This document shows positions 52,890 through 62,587 of a DNA stretch of 64,000 bases, piece after piece. The stretch spans positions 372,001-436,000 of the forward strand of contig NZ_JAAGOA010000002.1 of assembly GCF_010550675.1 (NCBI RefSeq), in the 5' to 3' direction. The DNA comes from Phytoactinopolyspora halotolerans (GTDB taxonomy: Bacteria > Actinomycetota > Actinomycetes > Jiangellales > Jiangellaceae). The position numbers and the translations under genes were made by a program. A model generated the notes under the pieces. It saw only the letters and a list, made by a program, of their open reading frames with translations. It was not told the DNA's origin and did no database searches. Every line of letters begins with the position of its first letter. Positions within the stretch are counted from its first letter, which is position 1.

Positions 52890-53078
52890 GACGGTGCGGC
52901 GGTGTGGTTCCTCGCGTGGCGCTGAGGCTTCTACCTGCCTGTTCGAAATGACACTGCTGTAGTTAGTCAAGTCGACACGCCGTGTGGTGATTGGGAAAAG
53001 TGTTCTTAGTGTTCCCTTGTGTGATCAGAGTGGTTACGCTCGTCTCCTGTGATGCCTGACGACGGGGAGGTCGGCCAC

Positions 53079-54548
53079 ATGGGTAGGGGGAACCGGCGCG
53101 CTGCGCGGGGAAGCACGTTGATCGCGGCGATGGCGTGTGCGGTCGCCACGTACGGCGTGGTTCCGGCGGTGGCCGAGCCGACGTATCCGTCGCAGGAGGA
53201 CGTCGACGAGGCGCGCGACGCCGAGCGCACCGCGGGCGACGCCGTTGCCGTGGCGGAGGCACGATTGGCGGAGGTCAGGGCAGAGCTGGATCAGTTGCGC
53301 GTCGACGTCGCCAAGGCATCCGAGGAGTACAACCGATCGCAGGAGGCGCTGGCCGAGGCGGAGGAAGCCGAGGCGGAGGCTCAGCGGCAGGCGAGTGAGG
53401 CCGCCGAGCGCGCAGCCGCGGCGAGGGATGTGCTCGCTCAGGTGGTGATGGCCGCATACCAGAACGGCGGTGACCTCGCGGGGTTACGGACGATCCTGCA
53501 GGCGGAGTCCGGTGAGGCGCTACGGAACCAGGTGGCCGCGTTCCGCTCCGTGACGCGCTCCCAGGCGGGCGCCGTCGACCAGGCGATCACCGCCACCGAC
53601 GAGGCCGAGCAGGCCGCGGAGCAGGCCGAGGACGCACTCCGTGCGCGCGAGCGGGCGGCGGGTGAGGCCGAGGAAGCGCGCACGGAGGCGCAGGCCGCCG
53701 TCGCCGCGGAAGAGGAACGGGCCGCCGCGGCCGAGGAAGAACGCCGCCGGCTGATCGCCGAGCTCGCCGAAGCTCGCGGAACAACGGTTGCGCTTGAGGA
53801 GGAGCGGCAGCAAGGTCGTGCGGATGCCGAGCGGGCGGAGCGCGAACGCCGAGCCGAGGAGGACCAGCAGGAACCCGATGAAGACCCCGACGTCCCAGAC
53901 GGCGGGCCATCGCCGGATCCGAGTGACCCCTCGGATCGTGAGCCGGAGCGCCCGGAGGAACCGGAGACGCCCGAAGCGCCGGACGAGCCCGAGGAGCCCG
54001 AGCGGCCAGACGACACCGACGATCCGGATGAGCCTGAAGCGCCGCGGCCACCGGACGTGCCGGAGACGCCGGAAGCGCCTGACCAGCCGGAGACACCGGA
54101 TGAACCGGATGAGCCGGATGAGCCTGAAGCGCCTGAGCCACCCGAGGAGCCGGATGAGCCGGACGAGCCCGCTCCGCCGGCGTCCGGAGCGGACGCGGCG
54201 ATCGCCTACGCACACGCGCAGATCGGTAAGCCGTACCAGTGGGGCGGCGACGGACCGCACGGGTTCGATTGCTCGGGGCTGACCATGCGGGCGTGGGAAG
54301 CGGGCGGCAAGGTCCTGCCGCGCAGTAGTGCGGCCCAGGCCGCGGCGGTCACGCGGATCTCCTATGCGCAGATGCGGCCCGGCGATCTGATCTTCTGGTC
54401 GGACAACGGTCAGGCGTCAGGCGTGTACCACGTCGGGCTCTACATCGGCGGCGGACAGATGATTCACGCGCCGCGTCCCGGCAAGAACGTGGAGGTACAG
54501 AGCGTCTTCTACTGGGTCGATCCGGCCTTCTACGGCCGGGTCTCCTGA
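53079..54548 (+). CDS. NlpC/P60 peptidoglycan endopeptidase with coiled-coil and Pro/Glu-rich linker
   Basis: A 489-residue exported wall hydrolase. The signal peptide covers residues ~1-35, with cleavage after AVAEP or nearby. Long Ala/Glu-rich coiled coils follow (~40-270), PcsB/RipA-like. A linker of ~100 residues rich in Pro-Glu-Asp (PEEPETPEAPDEPEEPER) is next. The C-terminal NlpC/P60 domain has Cys398 (FDCSGL) and His451 (YHVGLYIG) of the catalytic set. It should cleave D-Glu-mDAP bonds in cell division. ATG 53079 has GGGGAGGT ten bases upstream. Confidence 0.93.
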   Translation: MGRGNRRAARGSTLIAAMACAVATYGVVPAVAEPTYPSQEDVDEARDAERTAGDAVAVAEARLAEVRAELDQLRVDVAKASEEYNRSQEALAEAEEAEAEAQRQASEAAERAAAARDVLAQVVMAAYQNGGDLAGLRTILQAESGEALRNQVAAFRSVTRSQAGAVDQAITATDEAEQAAEQAEDALRARERAAGEAEEARTEAQAAVAAEEERAAAAEEERRRLIAELAEARGTTVALEEERQQGRADAERAERERRAEEDQQEPDEDPDVPDGGPSPDPSDPSDREPERPEEPETPEAPDEPEEPERPDDTDDPDEPEAPRPPDVPETPEAPDQPETPDEPDEPDEPEAPEPPEEPDEPDEPAPPASGADAAIAYAHAQIGKPYQWGGDGPHGFDCSGLTMRAWEAGGKVLPRSSAAQAAAVTRISYAQMRPGDLIFWSDNGQASGVYHVGLYIGGGQMIHAPRPGKNVEVQSVFYWVDPAFYGRVS

Positions 54549-54549
54549 A

Positions 54550-54571
54550 CCCGGCGGTCTCCTGAGCCGGG
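54550..54571. terminator. Hairpin between the NlpC/P60 gene and ppa
   Basis: CCCGGC and GCCGGG at 54550-54555 and 54566-54571 form a 6-bp stem with a 10-base loop between convergent genes. GGTCTCCTGA is also repeated, at 54539 and 54557. A weak bidirectional terminator is likely. Confidence 0.45.
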
Positions 54572-54598
54572 GGAGGTGGCGTTCGTGCCGGCTCCTTC

Positions 54599-55087
54599 TC
54601 AGTGCGCGTGTTTCTTGGCGCGGGCGTAGGAGTCGCGGATCTCCGCCTCGGCCGCCGCCCGGTCCACCCAGGTGGCGCCTTCGACTGACTTGCCCGGCTC
54701 CAGATCCTTGTAGACCTCGAAGAAGTGCTGGATCTCCAGCCGATCGAACTCGGGCACGTCGCTGATGTCGGTCAATCGGTCCTTGCGAGGATCGTCGGCG
54801 GGCACGCAGAGAACCTTGTCGTCGCCGCCGGCCTCGTCCTTCATGCGGAACATGCCGATCGCCCGGCAGCGGATCAGGCAGCCGGGAAAGGTCGGCTCCT
54901 CGATGAAAACCAGCGCATCGAGCGGGTCGCTGTCGAGCCCGAGCGTGTTGTCGATGAACCCGTAATCGTGCGGGTACCGGGTCGACGTGAACAGCCGGCG
55001 GTCGAGTCGGATCCGTCCGCTCTCGTGGTCCATCTCGTACTTGTTCCGGCTCCCCGCAGGGATTTCAATGGTGACGTCGAACTCCAC
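54599..55087 (-). CDS. ppa: Inorganic pyrophosphatase
   Basis: A 162-residue family I pyrophosphatase, hydrolysing pyrophosphate to phosphate with Mg2+. Core residues appear in [41 protein letters not shown] (the DxDPxD metal site) and [14 protein letters not shown] 55087 has AAAGGTC upstream; the longer frame to 55120 is unlikely. It is opposite the D-Ala-D-Ala carboxypeptidase gene. Confidence 0.95.
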   Translation of the reverse strand: MEFDVTIEIPAGSRNKYEMDHESGRIRLDRRLFTSTRYPHDYGFIDNTLGLDSDPLDALVFIEEPTFPGCLIRCRAIGMFRMKDEAGGDDKVLCVPADDPRKDRLTDISDVPEFDRLEIQHFFEVYKDLEPGKSVEGATWVDRAAAEAEIRDSYARAKKHAH

Positions 55088-55212
55088 GGCGTGACCTTTC
55101 TTCCGTCGTCCTTGACCCACTCAGTCCTCGCCCGGGCAGGCGACCCATGCGGGCGCGCAGCGAGGCGTCGGCCGCGGCGGGTATGCGCGGCCCGGGAATG
55201 TCACTAGTCTCC

Positions 55213-55226
55213 CGTACCGTGGTACG
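55213..55226. promoter_or_regulatory. Dyad in the ppa/dacB divergent region
   Basis: CGTACC-GT-GGTACG is a perfect 6-bp inverted repeat, about 90 bases before dacB. Its place between divergent start codons suggests a regulator site. Confidence 0.35.
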
Positions 55227-55312
55227 TGATCGGCGATTGCCCGCGTGTTTAATACGTCACGGGCATGTAACTGCTGCTTCCCACCGTGGCGCAGCGAGAC
55301 CTTCGGAGAGAG

Positions 55313-56797
55313 ATGTCGCGGCACGACACCCCAGCGCCTGTGGGCCAGGAGAGCCGGCGTGAGCGCCGCGTGACAGGCCGCGGACGGCGCGGGCTGCGGA
55401 CGGTGGCGCTGGCCATGGCGGGTGTCATCGCGGCTGCCGGGCTCGCGGTCGGCGGGTTGTTCGCCGCCGGGGTCCTGCCGCCGTCGCAGGCGGTGGGCAA
55501 GGCGGCCGGAGCGGTCCCCGAGGCGACGGCACCGGCGCCGTGGGAGCCGGCTGGTACGGTCCTCGATGCCGGTGCGGAGGTGTCCGAGGCGGGGCAGGCG
55601 TCGGCCGCCACCGGCGCGCTCCCCGATGTGCTCGGCGGGTTGGCGGGCGCGGCGGAACTGGGTGGTCGAGTCGGCGTCTCCGTGGCGAACCTCGATACCG
55701 GCGAGGACGTTTACCAGAGCAATCCCACCGGCGCGCTGACGCCGGCAAGCACCATGAAGCTCCTGACCTCCGCGGCGGTGCTGCACGTGCTTGGTCCGGA
55801 CCACACCTTCACCACGGAGGCGGTCACCGCCACGCCGCTCGAGCAGGGCGACGTTGAGCTCACGCTCGTCGGCGGCGGAGACCCGTTGCTCGCGTCCACG
55901 CGCGACGCTACGCGCATCGGCGGCGCCACGAGCCTGCAGGCACTGACCTCGCGGACCGCACGTGCGCTGCAGGACGCCGGCGTGACATCCGTGCAGCTCT
56001 CCTTCGACGACGGCGTGTTCTCCGGCCCGCCGATCGACCCCGATTGGCGGCCGAGTTACGTGCCCGACGGTGTCGCCGGTCCGGTGAGCGCGCTCGCCGT
56101 GGACGGCGCCCGCGAGGTTCCGGGGCTGCGTGAGCGTTCGGACTATCCGGCGCTGGCGGCCGCCGAGAGATTCGCCGAGATGCTCGAGGAGGAGGGTGTC
56201 TCCGTCACCGGCGACGTCGAGCGGGTGACGGCGCACCCGGACTCCGAGCCGGTGGCCTCGGTCGAGTCGCCCGCACTGGCGTCGATTGTCGCGCACACCC
56301 TGCGGACCAGCGACAACGACGCCGCGGAGGTGCTCGCGCGGCACGTGGCGCTGGGCCTGGACCGGCCCGCGACCTCCGCGGAGGCGAGCGAGGCGGTCAC
56401 CGAGGTCTTGGGCGAGCTCGGTGTCGACCTCGACGGCATCGAGATCCGTGACGGAAGCGGTCTCTCGCGGGGAAGCACGGTGACGGCGTCGGCGCTGGTC
56501 TCGGTCCTGGTCATGGCGGCGGATCCGGAGCGGCCGGAGCTGCGGCCGGTGATCAGCGGTCTGCCGGTGGCCGGCTTCAACGGCACCCTCGCCGACCGTG
56601 CCCCGGACGGCAGCGCGGGATACGTGCGGGCCAAGACCGGAACGCTGACCGGGGTACACAGCTTGGCGGGCATCGCCGTCGCGGTCGATGGAACCACATA
56701 TGCGTTCGCGATCCTCGCCGACGATGCGGACGACGCGCTGGGCGCGCGGGCAGCGCTCGACGAGTTCGCCGCCGCCCTGAGTCGAGAAGCGGAGTAA
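55313..56797 (+). CDS. dacB: D-alanyl-D-alanine carboxypeptidase/endopeptidase (PBP4-type)
   Basis: A 494-residue class C low-molecular-weight PBP. An N-terminal basic region and one membrane helix (~residues 26-55) anchor it. The catalytic SxxK is STMKLL (Ser146), SxN is in RTSDNDAAEV, and KTG is RAKTGTLTGVHSLAG (Lys441). A large insertion between the first two motifs is typical of PBP4. ATG 55313 with GGAGAG upstream is preferred over GTG 55286. It trims stem peptides in the wall. Followed by the metalloprotease gene after 31 bases. Confidence 0.92.
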   Translation: MSRHDTPAPVGQESRRERRVTGRGRRGLRTVALAMAGVIAAAGLAVGGLFAAGVLPPSQAVGKAAGAVPEATAPAPWEPAGTVLDAGAEVSEAGQASAATGALPDVLGGLAGAAELGGRVGVSVANLDTGEDVYQSNPTGALTPASTMKLLTSAAVLHVLGPDHTFTTEAVTATPLEQGDVELTLVGGGDPLLASTRDATRIGGATSLQALTSRTARALQDAGVTSVQLSFDDGVFSGPPIDPDWRPSYVPDGVAGPVSALAVDGAREVPGLRERSDYPALAAAERFAEMLEEEGVSVTGDVERVTAHPDSEPVASVESPALASIVAHTLRTSDNDAAEVLARHVALGLDRPATSAEASEAVTEVLGELGVDLDGIEIRDGSGLSRGSTVTASALVSVLVMAADPERPELRPVISGLPVAGFNGTLADRAPDGSAGYVRAKTGTLTGVHSLAGIAVAVDGTTYAFAILADDADDALGARAALDEFAAALSREAE

Positions 56798-56828
56798 CGA
56801 TCGCCGTCCGTTGACGTAGCGTGGACGT

Positions 56829-58046
56829 ATGACGACGAACGACGCGGCCGGACAACTCGTCGACTGGGACCTGGCGGCCAAGACGGCGACCCGGCTCGCT
56901 GGTTCGGGCCCGGTGGTCACCGAAGACGAGGCACATCAGACGGTCGCCGACCTGCGTGAGTTTGCCGCGGAGGCCGAGGGCCATGTACGGGCGGTGACCG
57001 GGCTGGACGGCTCGTCGGCGTCGGCGCCGCTGGCGGTGGTGGACCGCGAGGGCTGGATCAGGGCGAACACGGACAGCCTGCGCACCGTGGTCGCCCCTCT
57101 GATCGCCAAGGTGCAGAAGGCACGCGAAGGCAAGGAGGGCGGGCCGCTGGACTTCATCGGCCCGAAGGCGACCGGGCTGGAGACGGGCGTGTTCCTGGCG
57201 TTCATCGCCGGACGTGTGCTGGGCCAGTTCGACCCGTTCTGGGCAGGTGAGCCGGGTCAATCGGCGCAACCGGAGCCCGCCGGCGACGATGCCGACGTGT
57301 CGCCCGCCCGGGGTGCACGGGACGCGTCGCAGACCTCCGATGTGGGCCCGATTGTGGTCTCGGGTGCGGGCTCGGCGGTGGTCCCGTCGGCCCAGTCACT
57401 GGGGCGGCTGCTGCTGGTGGCCCCGAATATCGTGCACGTTGAGCGAGAGCTGCAGGTCGAGCCGCGCGATTTCCGGCTCTGGGTCTGCCTGCATGAGGAG
57501 ACGCACCGCGTCCAGTTCACGGCGGTGCCGTGGCTGCGCGAGCACCTCCAGGACGAGATCCGGTCGTTCGTCTCGGCGTCGCAGCTGGACAGCAAGGCGC
57601 TGGTGGCCAACCTGCGCGAGGTGGTCGAGGCGCTCGTCCGTGCTGTCCGCGGTCAGCGGGACACCACGAGCCTGCTCGACCTGCTCCAGACACCGGAGCA
57701 GAAGGCCGTGGTGCAGCGGGTGACCGCCCTCATGTCTCTGCTCGAGGGTCATGCGGACGTGGTGATGGACCGGGTAGGGCCCGAGGTGGTGCCGAGCGTG
57801 GAGACGATCCGCCGACGCTTCCAACGTCGCCGCAAGGGCAGCGGGGTCGATCGTGGTGTGCGCAAGGTGCTCGGCTTCGAGGCGAAGATGCGGCAGTACC
57901 GCGATGGCGCCAAGTTCGTCAATGCCGTGATCGACCGGGTCGGCATGGAAGGCTTCAACCGGATCTGGGAATCCCCGCAGACGCTGCCGTCGTCGGCGGA
58001 GATCGCCGACCCGGATGCGTGGGTGAAGCGCGTACACGGAATGTGA
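56829..58046 (+). CDS. Zinc-dependent metalloprotease, DUF2342 family
   Basis: A 405-residue putative hydrolase. LHEETHRVQFTAVPWLREHL carries an HExxH zinc motif, and LEGHADVVMDRVGPEVVP later supplies a likely third ligand. It belongs to an actinobacterial family that includes annotations as F420 biosynthesis-associated or zinc-dependent metalloprotease, of unknown substrate. It almost always sits next to tilS, as here (three bases). ATG 56829 has a weak GGACGT upstream. Confidence 0.82.
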   Translation: MTTNDAAGQLVDWDLAAKTATRLAGSGPVVTEDEAHQTVADLREFAAEAEGHVRAVTGLDGSSASAPLAVVDREGWIRANTDSLRTVVAPLIAKVQKAREGKEGGPLDFIGPKATGLETGVFLAFIAGRVLGQFDPFWAGEPGQSAQPEPAGDDADVSPARGARDASQTSDVGPIVVSGAGSAVVPSAQSLGRLLLVAPNIVHVERELQVEPRDFRLWVCLHEETHRVQFTAVPWLREHLQDEIRSFVSASQLDSKALVANLREVVEALVRAVRGQRDTTSLLDLLQTPEQKAVVQRVTALMSLLEGHADVVMDRVGPEVVPSVETIRRRFQRRRKGSGVDRGVRKVLGFEAKMRQYRDGAKFVNAVIDRVGMEGFNRIWESPQTLPSSAEIADPDAWVKRVHGM

Positions 58047-58049
58047 CAG

Positions 58050-59093
58050 GTGAGCGTGGTCGAGCACGGACACGCGGAGCCGGCGGCGCCATCCCGCAAG
58101 AGCTCGCCCGAGATGCTCCAGGTGCGCCGCGCCGTGCGGGCCGAACTGGCCCACGTCGGCGACGGGTGTGTGCTGGTCGCATGTTCCGGTGGTGCGGACT
58201 CGTTGGCGCTGGCGGCCGCGCTGGCCGCGGAGGCACGCCGGGTCGGCGTCGCGGCGGGGGGTGTCACCGTGGACCACGGCCTGCAGCAGGATTCGGCGCG
58301 GCGGGCCCGCAACGTCGGCGCGACGCTGGTGGCGATGGGACTCGACCCGGTGGAATCGCTGCACGTCCGGATCGCACGCGGGCCGTCGGGGCCGGAGGGA
58401 GATGCCCGGCGGGCGAGGTACTCGGCGCTGCAGGCGGCGGCCGCGCGGCACCGCGCGGCGGCCGTGCTGCTCGGACACACGCTGGACGACCAGGCGGAGA
58501 CCGTCTTGCTCGGACTCGCACGGGGATCCGGGGCGCGGTCGCTCGCCGGGATGGCGCCGCGCACCGGTGTGTTCCGGCGGCCGCTGCTCCGGCTGAGTCG
58601 CCGTACTGTGCGCGCCGCGGTCCCGGACGGCGTCGAGCCCTGGGAAGATCCGCACAACGCCGACGCCGCTTATGCGCGTGCGCGGGTGCGGCACCGGGTT
58701 CTGCCGGCACTGGAGGCCGAGCTGGGGCCGGGCATGACGGAGGCGTTGGCGCGGACCGCGCACTTGTTGCGCGCGGATGCGGACGCGCTGGACACGCTGG
58801 CGCACGAGGCGAAGGAGGCGGCGACCGTCGGGCCCGCGGAGCACACCGCGACCGCCGGATCGGTCGGTTACGACGTCACCGCGTTGGCCTCGTCGCCGCG
58901 CGCCGTCCGGTGGCGGGTGCTGCGAGCGGCAGCACTCGAGGCGGGATGCGGCGGCAGCGATCTCACCGCCGCCCATGTCGAATCGATCGACGCGTTGATC
59001 AGTGAATGGCATGGTCAGAAGGGCGTCGATCTGCCGGGGGCGATCCGCGTCACGCGTTCGGGTGGTGCCCTGTGGTTCGGCCGGATGACGTGA
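58050..59093 (+). CDS. tilS: tRNA(Ile)-lysidine synthase
   Basis: A 347-residue PP-loop ATPase that changes C34 of tRNA-Ile to lysidine so that it reads AUA. The PP-loop SGGADS is at residues 46-51. VTVDHGLQQDS, LLGHTLDDQAETVLLGLARGSG and WEDPHNADAAYARARVRHRVLP follow in the usual order. The C-terminal domain is short, as in actinobacteria. GTG 58050 is four bases after the previous stop. Next gene is hpt. Confidence 0.93.
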   Translation: MSVVEHGHAEPAAPSRKSSPEMLQVRRAVRAELAHVGDGCVLVACSGGADSLALAAALAAEARRVGVAAGGVTVDHGLQQDSARRARNVGATLVAMGLDPVESLHVRIARGPSGPEGDARRARYSALQAAAARHRAAAVLLGHTLDDQAETVLLGLARGSGARSLAGMAPRTGVFRRPLLRLSRRTVRAAVPDGVEPWEDPHNADAAYARARVRHRVLPALEAELGPGMTEALARTAHLLRADADALDTLAHEAKEAATVGPAEHTATAGSVGYDVTALASSPRAVRWRVLRAAALEAGCGGSDLTAAHVESIDALISEWHGQKGVDLPGAIRVTRSGGALWFGRMT

Positions 59094-59106
59094 GCGGCAG
59101 CGGCGT

Positions 59107-59676
59107 ATGGCAGGCTTTCGAAGCGTGGAACCGCAGCATATCGATGGCGACATCGAAAAGGTCCTGTTGACCGAGGACGACATCCAGAGCCGGCTGGCCG
59201 AGATGGCCGTGGAGATCGAGCGCGACTATGCGGGCAAGGACGTGTTGCTCGTCGGCGTGCTCAAGGGCGCCATCATGGTGATGGCCGACCTCTCCCGGCA
59301 CCTCTCCCGGCATGTGGAGATCGACTGGATGGACATCTCGTCGTACGGGTCGGGCACCCGATCCAGCGGCGTCGTCAGGATCATCAAGGATCTCGACACC
59401 GACATCACCGGGCGGCACGTGCTGGTTGTCGAGGACATCATCGACACCGGCTTGACTCTCTCGTGGCTGGTGTCCAATCTCCGATCGCGCGGGCCGGCCT
59501 CGGTCGAGATCTGCACCATGCTCCGGAAACCGGAGGCCGCCAAGACCGCGGTCGACGTGCGGTATGTCGGCTTCGACATCCCCAGTTCATTCGTGGTCGG
59601 CTATGGCCTGGACTTCGCCGAGAAGTACCGGAACCTCCGAGTCGTGGCCACGCTGGCGCCCCACATGTACTCTTAG
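59107..59676 (+). CDS. hpt: Hypoxanthine phosphoribosyltransferase
   Basis: A 189-residue purine salvage enzyme transferring phosphoribosyl from PRPP to hypoxanthine or guanine. The PRPP-binding motif is VLVVEDIIDTGLTLSWL, and VLKGAIMVMADLSR and the flexible loop SYGSGTRSSG are both present. Start ATG 59107 or GTG 59125. It commonly precedes ftsH in actinobacteria, and does here. Confidence 0.95.
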   Translation: MAGFRSVEPQHIDGDIEKVLLTEDDIQSRLAEMAVEIERDYAGKDVLLVGVLKGAIMVMADLSRHLSRHVEIDWMDISSYGSGTRSSGVVRIIKDLDTDITGRHVLVVEDIIDTGLTLSWLVSNLRSRGPASVEICTMLRKPEAAKTAVDVRYVGFDIPSSFVVGYGLDFAEKYRNLRVVATLAPHMYS

Positions 59677-59716
59677 GCGACCACTGGCCGCCTGCGGGGA
59701 CCCGGCGAATGGTCGC
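59677..59716 (+). terminator. Imperfect terminator-like hairpin after hpt
   Basis: GCGACCA (59677-59683) and TGGTCGC (59710-59716) are perfect complements with a 26-base GC-rich loop, right after the hpt stop. It may trim transcription before the ftsH promoter. Confidence 0.4.
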
Positions 59717-59814
59717 AGAAGGCGTGCGCAGGGTATCGTCGTAAAGATCAGACGTCTTGATTGAGCGCATGGTGAGACATCGTCGCGCCGGTCAAGATTG
59801 CCACCGACTCAGCA

Positions 59815-59841
59815 GGAGGAACGGGGTCTGGGCCCCGCATC
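59815..59841 (+). promoter_or_regulatory. ftsH ribosome binding site with hairpin spacer
   Basis: GGAGG (59815-59819) is 22 bases from the ATG, too far for normal initiation. CGGGG-TCTGGG-CCCCG (59822-59837) lies between and folds into a 5-bp stem. Folded, the effective gap is about six bases (AA plus CATC), the ideal distance. No closer in-frame start exists. Confidence 0.6.
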
Positions 59842-61878
59842 ATGAACGCTAAGCGATTTGTCCGACCGGCGATCTGGTTCGCCATGTTCGTCCTCGTGGC
59901 GATCGTGTTGAACAGTTTCCTCTCCAGCGGCGACGGGCCGGAAGAGGTCGACACCGTGCGGGTGGTCGACGAGATCCAGGCGGGTAACGTCAAGTCTGCT
60001 GAGATCACCGGTGGCGATGTTCAGCGGATCGAGCTGACGCTGAACAACGACGAGGAGCTGTGGGCCTACTACGTCGAGGACCAGGGCCTGGACCTCGTCA
60101 ATCAGCTGCAGCAGCAGCACGAGGATGGCACGCTGGCCGACGGGTACAACGTCGACATTCCGCAGTCCAACCCGTGGATGGCGATTCTCGGTACCGTCCT
60201 GCCGCTGTTGCTGCTGGTGGCGCTGATCATCTTCTTCCTCAGCCGCGTCCAGGGTGGCGGCGGCCGAGTCATGCAGTTCGGCAAGAACCGAGCCAAGCTG
60301 GCGTCGAAGGACGCGCCGAAAACCACGTTCGCCGACGTCGCCGGGGCGAACGAGGCGATTGAGGAGCTGCAGGAGATCAAGGAGTTCCTGCAGGAGCCGG
60401 CCAAGTTCCAGGCCGTCGGCGCGAAGATCCCGAAGGGTGTGCTGCTGTACGGCCCGCCCGGTACCGGTAAGACGTTGCTGGCCCGAGCGGTCGCAGGCGA
60501 GGCCGGCGTGCCGTTCTACTCGATCTCGGGTTCGGACTTCGTCGAGATGTTCGTCGGCGTGGGCGCGTCGCGGGTCCGTGACCTGTTCAAGGAAGCCAAG
60601 GAGAACGCGCCTGCCATCGTCTTCGTCGATGAGATCGACGCCGTCGGGCGGCACCGCGGCGCCGGCATGGGCGGCGGTCACGACGAGCGCGAGCAGACGC
60701 TGAACCAGCTGCTGGTCGAGATGGACGGCTTCGACATCAAGACCAATGTCATCCTGATCGCCGCGACGAACCGCCCAGACATCCTGGACCCTGCGCTGCT
60801 GCGTCCCGGTCGTTTCGACCGGCAGGTCACCATCGGCGCTCCCGACTTGGACGGGCGGCGGCGCATCCTCGAGGTGCACGCGAAGGGCAAGCCGTTGGCG
60901 CCGGACGTCGATTTGATGGCCGTGGCACGGCGGACTCCTGGTTTCAGCGGTGCCGACCTCGCCAACGTCCTCAACGAGGCCGCGCTGCTCACTGCGCGCG
61001 CCGATGCCAAGGTCATTACGCCGAAGTTCATGGACGAGGCGATCGACCGGGTCATCGCCGGTCCGCAGAAGAATTCCCGCCTGATGAAGGACGAGGAGAA
61101 GCGGATCACGGCGTATCACGAGGGCGGGCACGCGCTGGTGGCAGCCGCACTACACCACACCGACCCGGTGCACAAGGTGACGATCCTGCCACGCGGGGGT
61201 GCGCTCGGGTACACGATGGTGCTCCCCGATGAGGACAAGTACTCCACCACGCGGAACGAGATACTTGATCAGCTCGCCTACATGATGGGTGGGCGGGCAG
61301 CGGAGGAGCTCGTCTTCCATGACCCCACGACGGGGGCGGCCAACGACATCGACAAGGCCACGACCCTGGCCCGTCGCATGGTCACTCAGTACGGCATGAC
61401 CGAGCGGCTCGGTGCGATCAAGTTCGGCTCCGACAGCGCCGAACCATTCCTCGGCAAGGAGATGGGCCACCAGCGGGACTACTCCGAGGAGATCGCCGGT
61501 CAGGTCGACGAGGAGGTCCGCAAGCTCATCGAGAACGCGCACCAAGAGGCGTACGACATCCTCGTGGAGAACCGCGACATCCTCGACAGCCTGGTGATCG
61601 CGCTCCTCGAGCGGGAGACCCTGAACAAGGAAGAAGTGGCGGAGGTCTTCGAGTCGGTGCGCAAGCTGGAGCGGCGCCCCGCGTGGACCGGCTCGCCCAC
61701 GCGCAAGCCGTCCGAGCTCGGCCCGGTCGACATCCCGGTCAAGGTCTCGACCAACGGTTCGGAGTCCGACCACGAGGAGGGCACCACGGTGTCCCCCGAT
61801 GAGCACCAGCCGATCGCCGGCGAGCACGTTCAGCCGGGTCACCAGGCGGGCCCGACGAACCAGATGCCGGGGAGCTAG
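59842..61878 (+). CDS. ftsH: ATP-dependent zinc metalloprotease FtsH
   Basis: A 678-residue membrane AAA+ protease for misfolded membrane and regulatory proteins. Membrane helices at ~9-26 and ~113-132 flank an extracytoplasmic domain. AAA motifs: Walker A GPPGTGKT (204-211), Walker [33 protein letters not shown]. The zinc motif is HEGGH with His426. The C-terminal ~60 residues are acidic and disordered. Initiation appears to involve the hairpin spacer described separately. folE follows after four bases. Confidence 0.96.
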   Translation: MNAKRFVRPAIWFAMFVLVAIVLNSFLSSGDGPEEVDTVRVVDEIQAGNVKSAEITGGDVQRIELTLNNDEELWAYYVEDQGLDLVNQLQQQHEDGTLADGYNVDIPQSNPWMAILGTVLPLLLLVALIIFFLSRVQGGGGRVMQFGKNRAKLASKDAPKTTFADVAGANEAIEELQEIKEFLQEPAKFQAVGAKIPKGVLLYGPPGTGKTLLARAVAGEAGVPFYSISGSDFVEMFVGVGASRVRDLFKEAKENAPAIVFVDEIDAVGRHRGAGMGGGHDEREQTLNQLLVEMDGFDIKTNVILIAATNRPDILDPALLRPGRFDRQVTIGAPDLDGRRRILEVHAKGKPLAPDVDLMAVARRTPGFSGADLANVLNEAALLTARADAKVITPKFMDEAIDRVIAGPQKNSRLMKDEEKRITAYHEGGHALVAAALHHTDPVHKVTILPRGGALGYTMVLPDEDKYSTTRNEILDQLAYMMGGRAAEELVFHDPTTGAANDIDKATTLARRMVTQYGMTERLGAIKFGSDSAEPFLGKEMGHQRDYSEEIAGQVDEEVRKLIENAHQEAYDILVENRDILDSLVIALLERETLNKEEVAEVFESVRKLERRPAWTGSPTRKPSELGPVDIPVKVSTNGSESDHEEGTTVSPDEHQPIAGEHVQPGHQAGPTNQMPGS

Positions 61879-61881
61879 GAG

Positions 61882-62487
61882 TTGACCGAACCCCCGGTGA
61901 CGCCGGCGCGGCCGGCGGGAGGCGTCTTCGACCAGGAGAGAGTCGAGGCCGCGATCCGAGAGTTGCTGGCCGCGATCGGTGAGGACCCCGAGCGTGATGG
62001 GCTGCTCGACACCCCTGCTCGTGTGGCACGCGCGTACGCCGAGATGTTCCGGGGCCTGCAACAGGATCCGGCGGAAGCGCTGACCACCACGTTCGAGCTC
62101 GGGCACGACGAGATGATCCTGATCAAGGACATCGAGCTGGCGTCGATGTGCGAGCATCACCTGGTGCCGTTCTACGGCTACGCCCACATCGGCTACATCC
62201 CGGGCTCGGACGGCCGGATAGCCGGGCTGTCCAAGCTCGCCCGGCTGGTGGATGTATTCGCCAAGCGGCCGCAGGTCCAGGAGCGCTTGACCACGCAGAT
62301 CGCCGACTCGATGGTGGAGCTGCTGAAACCGGGCGGGGTGATCGTCGTCGTCGAGGCCGAGCACCTCTGCATGACGATGCGCGGCGTGCGCAAACCCGGG
62401 GCGAAGACACTGACCAGCGCCGTCCGAGGCCAACTTCGCAACTCCGCGACCCGCTCCGAAGCCATGAGCCTCATCATCGGCCGCTGA
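61882..62487 (+). CDS. folE: GTP cyclohydrolase I
   Basis: A 201-residue enzyme making dihydroneopterin triphosphate from GTP, the first step of folate synthesis. Zinc ligands are Cys90 and His93 in [11 protein letters not shown] and Cys163 in [30 protein letters not shown] and [14 protein letters not shown] complete the family pattern. Start is a TTG at 61882 with GGGGAG upstream, four bases after the ftsH stop. It ends two bases before a perfect palindromic element. Confidence 0.94.
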   Translation: MTEPPVTPARPAGGVFDQERVEAAIRELLAAIGEDPERDGLLDTPARVARAYAEMFRGLQQDPAEALTTTFELGHDEMILIKDIELASMCEHHLVPFYGYAHIGYIPGSDGRIAGLSKLARLVDVFAKRPQVQERLTTQIADSMVELLKPGGVIVVVEAEHLCMTMRGVRKPGAKTLTSAVRGQLRNSATRSEAMSLIIGR

Positions 62488-62488
62488 C

Positions 62489-62580
62489 CTAAATGATCAT
62501 GTGAAGTGGGTTTTCTCCAGCACTACCATGCCTGCAGACATGGTACGGCACGAGAAAACCCACTTCACATGATCATTTAG
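62489..62580. repeat. 92-nt perfect palindromic element between folE and purB
   Basis: Arms 62489-62517 (CTAAATGATCATGTGAAG and on) and 62552-62580 are perfect 29-base inverted repeats. The loop contains a second perfect 7-bp dyad, TACCATG / CATGGTA (62524-62530 and 62539-62545). The element is AT-rich relative to its surroundings and starts one base after the folE stop and ends seven bases before the purB stop on the other strand. It could be a terminator or a dispersed REP-like or MITE element. Confidence 0.9.
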
Positions 62581-62587
62581 GCGAGGG

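Noticed and set aside
52890-53078. c-di-AMP (ydaO) riboswitch upstream of the NlpC/P60 gene
   Set aside because: Such riboswitches often precede actinobacterial wall hydrolases, but the conserved core is not recognisable here; only an AGTGTTC repeat and a weak GGGAA/TTCCC dyad are visible.
57396-59183. 595-codon open frame on the minus strand
   Set aside because: It is antisense to the metalloprotease and tilS genes, which have clear motifs; it arises from high GC in the sense codons. The same holds for 5112-6434 (+), 653-1648 (-), 31247-33493 (-) and 34709-36748 (-).
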